From positions 2,046,001 through 2,110,000 of the forward strand of contig NZ_CP054020.1 of the NCBI RefSeq assembly GCF_013282625.1: a stretch of DNA of 64,000 nt, read 5' to 3'. The notes beneath the pieces were generated by a model. The model was not told where the DNA came from, did no database searches, and worked only from the letters and a program-made list of their open reading frames with translations. Shown piece by piece: positions 57,811 to 64,000 of this stretch (position 1 is the first letter of the stretch; every line of letters starts with the position of its first letter). The position numbers were made by a program, and so were the translations under genes. The DNA is from Thiomicrorhabdus xiamenensis (GTDB taxonomy: Bacteria > Pseudomonadota > Gammaproteobacteria > Thiomicrospirales > Thiomicrospiraceae).

Positions 57811-58500
57811 TTACATCAAGTCGAATGTTTTGCTCAGACCCACTACAAAGTAGGTATCGTCTTCAGCATTTTCACCACTGAAGATCAAGTTGGCAGTAAA
57901 GTCCAGACCGTAATCCAGAGTCGTGCCGTAAGCGATGTCAAAGTAGCTCGCACCATCTTCGAAATCATCATCTTCATAAACGGTTGTACCGTAAGTCAAA
58001 GAAACACCGGTAACATATGGGTCTAGATCAAGAGAAGCAGCATAGTGGTTATAATCAAGCTCATCAGGACCAGTATTATCTTTACCTAGATCCAGATTGA
58101 AAGACAACATGCTTACGCCAACAGACAGGTTAACTTCTTCAAACGCCTGGAAATCGGAATCACCTACCTCTTCCGAGTAGCTGTATGCGGTATAACCTAC
58201 ACCGAAATCAAAATCAGAGATTTTGCCGGCCCAACCGATATACAAATCGTATTCATTCTGATCTGCGCCCATAGTCGAACCCCAGATACCGGCATAAATA
58301 CCCATATCGTTCTGGTAGTCGATACCACCCTGCATAGACAGACCACCAGTTTGGTCAAAACCACGGAATACATAGTTCGTGACACCACCTAAATTAGCGG
58401 TAACACTTGCTTCGGCATGCGCTGCTGGAGCCGCGGCAAATGAAGCCGCACCAGCAATTGCCATTGCTGCCATTAAAGGCTTGATAGATAATTTTTTCAT
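57811..58500 (-). CDS. TorF-family outer-membrane porin
   Basis: 229 residues from the ATG at 58500 (GGGAGAG six bases upstream); the frame runs six codons further. A clear signal peptide ends AAHA. The mature chain is an acidic beta-barrel with alternate aromatic and glycine residues and starts SVTANLGGVTNYVFRGFDQTGGLSMQGG, a block shared by the putative outer-membrane protein/TorF family. C-terminal LSKTFDLM is a barrel closing strand. The cargo is not known; it could be an outer-membrane channel or binding protein. Confidence 0.85.
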   Translation of the reverse strand: MKKLSIKPLMAAMAIAGAASFAAAPAAHAEASVTANLGGVTNYVFRGFDQTGGLSMQGGIDYQNDMGIYAGIWGSTMGADQNEYDLYIGWAGKISDFDFGVGYTAYSYSEEVGDSDFQAFEEVNLSVGVSMLSFNLDLGKDNTGPDELDYNHYAASLDLDPYVTGVSLTYGTTVYEDDDFEDGASYFDIAYGTTLDYGLDFTANLIFSGENAEDDTYFVVGLSKTFDLM

Positions 58501-58693
58501 ATACACTCTCCCAATCAAGATGTCATTTAAATTAAAACAAAAACAACTTAAATACCAGTTTTCGTTTCTATTACATTATCAATAAGTTACTTTAAACTAA
58601 ACAAAACCCGCCTGATTTAAAGTCTTTTTTGAGTATTTTAACTTAAGGTTTTGGTGCAAACAATGCACCCTATTAAAATCTGCCGTCAATCCA

Positions 58694-59104
58694 TTACAAT
58701 TCTGAATTGAAAGCCTTAATTTGCTGACTGGCCTGTTGTAAAAAGGTTTCAAAATCCTTTTCCATCTTCCGAAACAGTGCAATCAAAGCCTTTCCTTTCG
58801 GCGTCAAAACACTCCCGCCTCCCGACTTGCCCCCTTGCGCTTTAACCACAAGCGGCTCATCATAAATCTCATTCAATTCGTCGATCAGCTTCCAGGCTTT
58901 TTTGTAAGACATACCCATCTCTTTTGCCGCACGGTTCATCGAGCCGAAACGTTCTATATTTTCCAGAAGCTCAACCCGCCCGATACCGACAAAACTGGCA
59001 TTTTTTCCTTTAATCCAAAAACGCGCGTGAACCCAATCCGAATAAGCTCCGCCCGGGATCTTTTCACTCGCTTTAATCTCTTCATCCAGTTTAGGTTGAC
59101 TCAT
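58694..59104 (-). CDS. ModE-like single-domain transcriptional regulator
   Basis: A 136-residue protein. Residues 25-125 are the ModE N-terminal winged helix: RVELLENIERFGSMNRAAKEMGMSY is the helix-turn-helix and PLVVKAQGGKSGGGSVLTPKG the wing. The C-terminal molybdate-binding MOP domains of E. coli ModE (about 260 residues) are absent. Such short forms occur and the effector is not evident. It is the best local candidate to bind the inverted repeats at 21667 and 21755. It is divergent from the DUF2892 gene. Confidence 0.85.
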   Translation of the reverse strand: MSQPKLDEEIKASEKIPGGAYSDWVHARFWIKGKNASFVGIGRVELLENIERFGSMNRAAKEMGMSYKKAWKLIDELNEIYDEPLVVKAQGGKSGGGSVLTPKGKALIALFRKMEKDFETFLQQASQQIKAFNSEL

Positions 59105-59260
59105 ACTAATTAAAACTACCTCATATTATTCTTTGAAACCATTGGATTATCAGAGAAAACGCATAAATCTCGCTCAACCACGATCCAGATCAATTTTAAA
59201 CAGCAAAGCGCCTTAAAAACTGTTCTAAATCAGGACTTAATTTATCAAAAAAAACCTGAA

Positions 59261-59275
59261 AAGATTGACAATCTT
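59261..59275. promoter_or_regulatory. palindrome in the modE-like/DUF2892 gap
   Basis: AAGATTG-A-CAATCTT is a perfect 15-base palindrome with a one-base centre, between the divergent regulator and the DUF2892 gene. A nearby TTGACA overlaps it. It may be an operator; which factor binds is unknown. Confidence 0.35.
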
Positions 59276-59388
59276 TGCAGGAATTAGCACGATAATAACG
59301 CCTTCAAAACCTCAACTCCAAAAGCAGGTTTAAAGGAAAAGAAAACCAATATACAAATTAAAAACCTTAACTCAAAGGAATAGTCTTT

Positions 59389-59592
59389 ATGAACGTTGGC
59401 TTAGTTGATCGCATTATCCGCATCTTGATTGGTGCACTGCTTATCGCGCTTTCTTATTTCGATATTATCGGCGCGTGGGGTTATATTGGTGTTATCCCGC
59501 TTGTTACCGGTTTAATTAAATGGTGCCCACTGTACACGCTTCTAGGTATTCAGACCTGTCCGGTACACGCTAATATTAATTACGACAAGTAA
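59389..59592 (+). CDS. small DUF2892 membrane protein
   Basis: A 67-residue protein with two hydrophobic helices (about 10-27 and 29-45). MNVGLVDRIIRILIGALLI at the N-terminus and WCPLYTLLGIQTCP at the end are the DUF2892 pattern, including two conserved cysteines. The domain also occurs fused to rhodanese-like proteins such as YgaP. Function is unknown. AAGGA precedes the ATG. Confidence 0.85.
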   Translation: MNVGLVDRIIRILIGALLIALSYFDIIGAWGYIGVIPLVTGLIKWCPLYTLLGIQTCPVHANINYDK

Positions 59593-59646
59593 AGATTCCG
59601 GCAGTCGCTTCGACTGCCGAATCCCCTCCATAATTAAATCCCATAC

Positions 59647-60732
59647 ATGACTCCATCAAACCGCCCCAGCTGTAAAATCAATTTAATTTGCGGAACCCTG
59701 GGAGCAGGAAAAACCACTTTACTGCGCCACCTGTTAAAGCAAAAACCGAGTGACGAAACATGGGCGATCATCGTTAATGAGTTCGGCGCTATCGGCCTTG
59801 ACGGAGCCATACTCAGCAGTCAGAATTCAGCAAGCGTTCACGAGATTCCCGGCGGTTGCATTTGCTGTAGCGCCATGCCCGAGTTACAGGAAACGCTCGA
59901 TACATTACTCCGCGAATACAGGTTTGACCGCATCCTGATCGAACCGACCGGCCTCAGCGAGCCCGAAACCCTGGTTGACCTGCTAAGAAATCTCAAACAG
60001 GAACTCGGTGCACAAAAATCGGTTTTTCTTGAAAATATTATCTGCGTATTTGCTGCCAACGAACTGGATCCACAGCTATGGCAGACAAAACTGAGTTACC
60101 GCAATCTCAGCCACATGGCCGACATAGTATTGTTAAACAAAAGTGACCTATGCAGTGACGAACACCTCAAATCTCTTACTGACTATGCCTCCGGTCTCTA
60201 CCCCCCGAAACAGGCGGTTGTATTAACTCAACAATCAGAGGTCGATGCAGCTCTACTCAAACCGACTGCGAAAGCTGAAGGCCTGTACTTTTTAAACGAT
60301 CCGCAAACGGCTAAAACCACCTCACCGAAACAGAAGAGCCTCCATCAACCGCGTCGTATCGTTCACGAATCCATGCCTGACCACCCTCTGCTTCTCGACT
60401 ACCAACAGCAACAAAGCCGCGCAACCCTTAGTTATGGCTGGCTGTTTTCTCCGGAAGCCGAGTTCGATTGGCAAAAGCTGCACACCCTGTTCGAAGACTT
60501 CAACAATGAACCTTCTGTGAGCGAACTGAGACGAATGAAAGGCGTTTTTCGTGTCGGTAAACCATGGATGTTATTCCAATGGAGACAGAAGCAACTCAGT
60601 CGAGAACTGATCAGCTATCGCAAAGACTCACGAATCGAAATCCTGATAGCAGCACAGCAAACCGATAAACCATTTAATCCCTCTGACTTCTATCGAGGCC
60701 TAATAAACTGCCTAAAAACGCAAGACGGATAA
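59647..60732 (+). CDS. G3E/CobW-family GTP-dependent metal chaperone
   Basis: A 361-residue GTPase: Walker A CGTLGAGKTTLL (about 14-25), the metal-binding CxCC motif in IPGGCICCSAMPE (about 68-80), Walker B RILIEPTGLSEP, and G4 LNKSDL. A CobW C-terminal domain starts near residue 250. Relatives deliver zinc or cobalt to enzymes. It starts 55 bases after DUF2892 and probably shares its transcript. The metal cannot be told. Confidence 0.9.
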   Translation: MTPSNRPSCKINLICGTLGAGKTTLLRHLLKQKPSDETWAIIVNEFGAIGLDGAILSSQNSASVHEIPGGCICCSAMPELQETLDTLLREYRFDRILIEPTGLSEPETLVDLLRNLKQELGAQKSVFLENIICVFAANELDPQLWQTKLSYRNLSHMADIVLLNKSDLCSDEHLKSLTDYASGLYPPKQAVVLTQQSEVDAALLKPTAKAEGLYFLNDPQTAKTTSPKQKSLHQPRRIVHESMPDHPLLLDYQQQQSRATLSYGWLFSPEAEFDWQKLHTLFEDFNNEPSVSELRRMKGVFRVGKPWMLFQWRQKQLSRELISYRKDSRIEILIAAQQTDKPFNPSDFYRGLINCLKTQDG

Positions 60733-60842
60733 AGTTATGAAATTGCAAGCCCCCAAGACCAATATTCAATCCGTTTTCACACTAATTTTTTTTAAAAGTA
60801 AATAAAAAAATTTTTCTTTTTTTAATTTTTGTATTCACAAAG

Positions 60843-60862
60843 TTATCCACAAGTTATCCCTG
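60843..60862 (+). promoter_or_regulatory. DnaA boxes upstream of nrdA
   Basis: TTATCCACA (60843-60851) is an exact DnaA box; TTATCCCTG (60854-60862) is a tandem weaker one, and ATTATCCCCA near 60931 is a third match. DnaA is known to regulate nrdAB in E. coli, so this may couple the gene to replication. Confidence 0.65.
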
Positions 60863-60970
60863 ACAAAAAAGTACTGAAAACTCGGGGTTTAGAGATTATT
60901 TCCACAGAAATCCGCAGTGCAACCTGTGAATTATCCCCACGTTTTAACCTCTTGCGATTCATATAAATTT

Positions 60971-61017
60971 ACACTATATTCTGTGTAACCGAGCAGACGC
61001 ATCACCATATCTTGTAG
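60971..61017 (+). promoter_or_regulatory. tandem NrdR boxes
   Basis: ACACTATATTCTGTGT (60971-60986) fits the NrdR consensus ACACWATATATWGTGT; TCACCATATCTTGTAG (61002-61017) is a weaker second copy. Their starts are 31 bases apart, the helical phasing usual for NrdR pairs. NrdR would repress nrdA when dNTP pools are high. Confidence 0.75.
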
Positions 61018-61167
61018 AGCTTCTTTACCTTTAACACTATAGATTAAGGCACACAGTTCACAAGCTACTGCTCATCTAGGCGCTAAGCCTATGAAATAGA
61101 AAATAAATCTGTCAATTCCACCGAAATTGACGATGTTTTATTTATACACAGGTTAAAAGATCCGTTC

Positions 61168-63435
61168 ATGAGTCAGCCAAACATCCTAGTTACTAAGCGC
61201 AATGGTGCCACCGAAGCCATTGATCTGGAAAAAATTCACCGCGTCATCCGCTGGGCCGCAGAAGGCCTGGAAAACGTTTCCGTTTCCGAAGTCGAACTGC
61301 GCTCGCACATCCAGTTCTACGAAGGCATTAAAACCGCCGATATTCACGAAACGATCATCAAGTCTGCAGCAGACCTGATCTCCGAAAGCGCTCCGGATTA
61401 CCAGCACCTTGCCGCCCGTCTTGCCATTTTCCACCTGCGTAAAAAAGCATTTGGTCAGTTCGAACCGCCGCATCTGGAAACCCATATCCAGGCAATGACC
61501 GATAAAAAGGTCTACGACAGCCAAATACTGGAAGACTACACTTCCGAGGAACTGGACGAACTTAACCGCTATATCGATCATGGCCGTGACATGAATTTCA
61601 GCTACGCCGCAGTAAAGCAGCTTGAAGGAAAATACCTGGCTCAGAACCGTGTCACCAAACAAATTTATGAAAGCCCGCAGTTCATCTACATGCTGATTCC
61701 GATGTGCCTTTTCGGTCACTACCCGAAAGAATCTCGCCTGCAGTATGTCAAAGACTTCTACGATGCGGCGTCGCTGTTTAAACTGTCTCTGCCGACGCCA
61801 ATCATGTCCGGCGTTCGTACTCCGACCCGTCAATTCAGCTCCTGTGTACTGATTGAATGCGGCGACTCTCTCGACTCGATTAACGCGACCTCCTCTTCTA
61901 TCGTGAAGTACGTTTCGCAACGTGCCGGGATTGGTGTCAACGTCGGACGCATTCGCGCCCTCGGTTCGGAAATCCGTGGCGGCGAAGCTTATCACACCGG
62001 CATGATTCCGTTTATCAAACACTTCCAGACAGCGGTTAAATCCTGTTCACAGGGTGGTGTTCGCGGCGGAGCGGCAACCCTGTTCTACCCGATCTGGCAC
62101 CTAGAAGTCGAATCCCTTGTGGTACTGAAAAACAACCGCGGCGTCGAAGAAAACCGAGCCCGCCATCTGGATTACGGCGTACAAATCAACAAGTTGATGT
62201 ACCAACGCATGCTGGAAGGCGGCATGATCACACTATTCAGTCCGTCCGACGTACCAGGCTTGTATGACGCTTTCTTCGCCGATCAGGATGAATTCGAACG
62301 CCTGTATAAGATATACGAAGCCGATCCGACCATCCGTAAAAAACAACTTAAAGCGATCGAACTGTTTACCCAGGTCGCCCAAGAGCGTGCACAGACCGGC
62401 CGTATCTACATTCAAAACGTGGACCACTGTAACAACCACAGCCCGTTTGATGCGCACCAGGCTCCGATTCATCAATCCAACCTGTGCCTGGAAATCGCTC
62501 TGCCGACTAAACCGCTCAACTCTGTCGAAGATCCGGACGGTGAAATCGCACTGTGCACGCTTTCGGCATTTAACTTGGGTGCCCTGGAAAACCTTGATGA
62601 GCTGGAAAAACTTTCCGATCTGATCGTTCGCGCGCTGGACAGCCTGCTTGACTATCAAGACTATCCGGTTCCGGCAGCGGAACGCGCCAGCATGGGGCGC
62701 CGTACATTAGGAGTCGGCGTAACCAACCTGGCTTACTATCTGGCCAAGAACGGAACAAAATACTCCGACGGCTCCGCCAACGGACTGGTTCACCGCGCTT
62801 TCGAAGCAATTCAGTACTACCTTCTTAAAGCGTCCAACAGATTGGCGCAGGAACATGGTGCGTGCGATTACTTCAATGAAACCACCTATTCGCAAGGCAT
62901 TTTACCGATCGACACCTATAAAAAAGATATCGACACTGTCTGTGATGAACCGCTGCACCTGGACTGGGAAGCGCTGCGCAGCGATATCAAACAACACGGT
63001 TTGCGTAATTCGACACTAACGGCTCTAATGCCTTGCGAAACTTCTTCGCAAATTACCAACTCAACCAACGGGATTGAACCGCCACGAGGCTATGTTTCGG
63101 TCAAAGCGTCCAAAGACGGTATCCTGAAACAGGTTGTACCAGGCTTTAAAGAGTGCCGCGATAATTACGAGTTGCTATGGCACATTCCGAACAACCACGG
63201 CTATCTGCAACTGGTCGGAATCATGCAAAAATTCGTTGACCAGGCGATTTCCGCCAATACCAACTATGATCCGTCACGCTTTGACGAAGATAAGGTGCCA
63301 ATTAAAGTCATCCTTCAAGACCTTCTATACGCTTACAAGATGGGATTAAAAACACTTTATTATCACAATACCCGTGATGGTGCTGACGATGCACATGAAG
63401 ACGATGGTTGCGCCGGCGGCGCCTGCAAACTGTAA
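61168..63435 (+). CDS. nrdA: class Ia ribonucleotide reductase alpha subunit
   Basis: A 755-residue large subunit (E. coli 761) that reduces ribonucleoside diphosphates. The ATP-cone is at 5-95 (VTKRNGATEAIDLEKIHRV), active-site cysteines lie at SSCVLIE, NLCLEI and ALCTLS (redox and thiyl), and the C-terminal shuttle pair is CAGGAC. NrdR and DnaA sites lie upstream. No nrdB follows: a terminator and urtA come next, so the beta subunit gene must be elsewhere. Confidence 0.96.
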   Translation: MSQPNILVTKRNGATEAIDLEKIHRVIRWAAEGLENVSVSEVELRSHIQFYEGIKTADIHETIIKSAADLISESAPDYQHLAARLAIFHLRKKAFGQFEPPHLETHIQAMTDKKVYDSQILEDYTSEELDELNRYIDHGRDMNFSYAAVKQLEGKYLAQNRVTKQIYESPQFIYMLIPMCLFGHYPKESRLQYVKDFYDAASLFKLSLPTPIMSGVRTPTRQFSSCVLIECGDSLDSINATSSSIVKYVSQRAGIGVNVGRIRALGSEIRGGEAYHTGMIPFIKHFQTAVKSCSQGGVRGGAATLFYPIWHLEVESLVVLKNNRGVEENRARHLDYGVQINKLMYQRMLEGGMITLFSPSDVPGLYDAFFADQDEFERLYKIYEADPTIRKKQLKAIELFTQVAQERAQTGRIYIQNVDHCNNHSPFDAHQAPIHQSNLCLEIALPTKPLNSVEDPDGEIALCTLSAFNLGALENLDELEKLSDLIVRALDSLLDYQDYPVPAAERASMGRRTLGVGVTNLAYYLAKNGTKYSDGSANGLVHRAFEAIQYYLLKASNRLAQEHGACDYFNETTYSQGILPIDTYKKDIDTVCDEPLHLDWEALRSDIKQHGLRNSTLTALMPCETSSQITNSTNGIEPPRGYVSVKASKDGILKQVVPGFKECRDNYELLWHIPNNHGYLQLVGIMQKFVDQAISANTNYDPSRFDEDKVPIKVILQDLLYAYKMGLKTLYYHNTRDGADDAHEDDGCAGGACKL

Positions 63436-63450
63436 CACTGTGTTACCTAG

Positions 63451-63481
63451 AAAAAGCCCTTTTAACCAAGGGCTTTTTTTA
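63451..63481 (+). terminator. terminator after nrdA
   Basis: AAAAAGCCCTT and AAGGGCTTTTT pair with a six-base loop and a T-run. Just before it GTAACAC-T-GTGTTAC (63432-63446) is a perfect palindrome that includes the nrdA stop. Confidence 0.94.
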
Positions 63482-63794
63482 TGCCCGAAGCACATTCCCC
63501 TCTAAAAAACCCACACGCTAAAAACCGATAAACAAGATACCAATCTAAAAAGTCCACCCTTCCACATAAGAAGCAATAAGCCGTTTTATTGACCGATCAA
63601 TTCTTGATCCAGAACAAAAAACCAAACATTGCACCAATAATAAAAAATCCTCACCAATAAAGTGCGGAATAAACCTTTTAAACCAAACAAAAACCATTTC
63701 AAACATTGTATTTCAATGATTTATAAAAAATGGCATGTTCAATGCTTAAAGAGAGGCGAAATTTTCTTCAACCACTCAATCTAAGGAAAATTCT
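63482..63794. other. urtA upstream region
   Basis: About 310 bases with no gene. It is A/T-rich and holds a sigma-54 promoter (see 63731). TGCACCA near 63631 is like a half-site for NtrC, but I find no clear matching half. Confidence 0.5.
63731..63746 (+). promoter_or_regulatory. sigma-54 promoter of urtA
   Basis: TGGCATGTTCAATGCT fits TGGCAC-N5-TTGCW with the key GG and GC correctly spaced (ten bases). Initiation at about 63757 would give a 38-base leader. Nitrogen control of a urea transporter by sigma-54 and NtrC is expected. Confidence 0.75.
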
Positions 63795-64000
63795 ATGGAT
63801 AACAAAATTTCGCCAGCAACAATGAAACGACGAAAAGTTCTTAAATCACTCCTTGCCATTCCAGCAGCCATGGCTCTGGCAGGCGGAACTTTCGGTTCTC
63901 TTGCTCACGCTTCAGAAGCTAACACTACAGGCCTGGCCGTCACTGACGACACGGTAAAAGTGGGGATTCTTCACTCTGTAACAGGGACTATGGCAATCAG
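63795..64000 (+). CDS. urtA: urea ABC transporter substrate-binding protein (partial)
   Basis: The first 68 codons; the rest lies beyond the window. AAGGAAA precedes the ATG. A signal peptide with a twin-arginine-like KRRKVLKSL start and a hydrophobic core (AIPAAMALAGGTFGSLAHA) is followed by VKVGILHSVTGTMAIS, which is the characteristic start of UrtA. It would bind urea or short amides in the periplasm for UrtBCDE import as nitrogen source. The operon continues to the right. Confidence 0.9.
   Translation, partial: MDNKISPATMKRRKVLKSLLAIPAAMALAGGTFGSLAHASEANTTGLAVTDDTVKVGILHSVTGTMAI

Larger units (their letters stand above)
60733..61167. other. regulatory region upstream of nrdA
   Basis: About 435 bases without a gene. 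60783-60836 is an almost pure A/T stretch (T-runs and A-runs), directly followed by DnaA boxes and then by NrdR boxes. The A/T tract could be an unwinding region or an UP element. I see no clear -10/-35 among the sites. Confidence 0.6.

Noticed and set aside
60783-61017. Chromosomal origin of replication
   Set aside because: A/T tract and DnaA boxes suggest it, but there are too few boxes and no dnaA, dnaN or gidA neighbours. nrdA regulation explains them better.

Overview
The window reads as chromosomal DNA of a gammaproteobacterium. The gene order queA-tgt-yajC-secD-secF, the divergent lptFG/pepA-holC pair, pilT-pilU and an nrdA with NrdR and DnaA sites all fit that class. Base composition is moderate and coding density is high. 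A sulfur-oxidising relative of Thiomicrospira, Hydrogenovibrio or Thiomicrorhabdus is my guess from overall protein flavour; no gene here proves it. I see no prophage, transposase, integrase, rRNA or CRISPR array.

Layout. 1-3508 (minus) is the edge of a surface-polysaccharide locus: a truncated nucleotidyltransferase-like gene, a HAD phosphatase, an AT-rich gap, a UDP-glucuronate 4-epimerase and a UDP-glucose dehydrogenase. 3737-3985 is a tRNA-Leu/tRNA-Val operon with its own promoter. 4151-14232 is a housekeeping block: queuosine synthesis, Sec translocase, an acyl-CoA-binding protein and release factor 3. A YeeE/YedE transporter interrupts it on the other strand. 14251-21497 holds a repetitive secreted protein, a membrane diguanylate cyclase, a FemAB-like acyltransferase, a nuclease-fold protein and cardiolipin synthase, framed by two identical tRNA-Asn genes that share a terminator design.

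21630-27940 is the most distinctive part. One operon carries a TonB-dependent receptor, a class III periplasmic binding protein, a luciferase-like flavin oxidoreductase, a FecCD permease and an ATPase. Its promoter carries ModE-like inverted repeats, and a single-domain ModE-like regulator sits at 58694-59104. I infer TonB-driven uptake of molybdate, tungstate or a chelate of them, with a flavoenzyme built into the operon.

27983-35815 is signalling and DNA repair: LapG/LapD, a lipoprotein, a CHAD protein, divergent umuC/umuD with an unusually long UmuD, and an HD-GYP response regulator. 35957-41065 is a sugar-nucleotide operon (galU-pgi-degenerate ugd homologue-phosphomannomutase). 41147-48899 has the LPS transporter permeases, leucyl aminopeptidase, Pol III chi, the two retraction ATPases of type IV pili and a coupled M14 carboxypeptidase. 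48980-50957 has a YkuD-fold enzyme and a partner protein that, with the M14 enzyme, resemble a Csd4/Csd6 cell-shape set. 50998-55836 has uvrB, an aminotransferase, and comEA followed by a signal-peptide ATP-dependent DNA ligase, which points to DNA uptake through the pili. 56132-64000 has a membrane dynamin-like GTPase, a TorF-family porin, the ModE-like regulator, a DUF2892 protein, a G3E GTPase, nrdA without nrdB, and the start of urtA behind a sigma-54 promoter.
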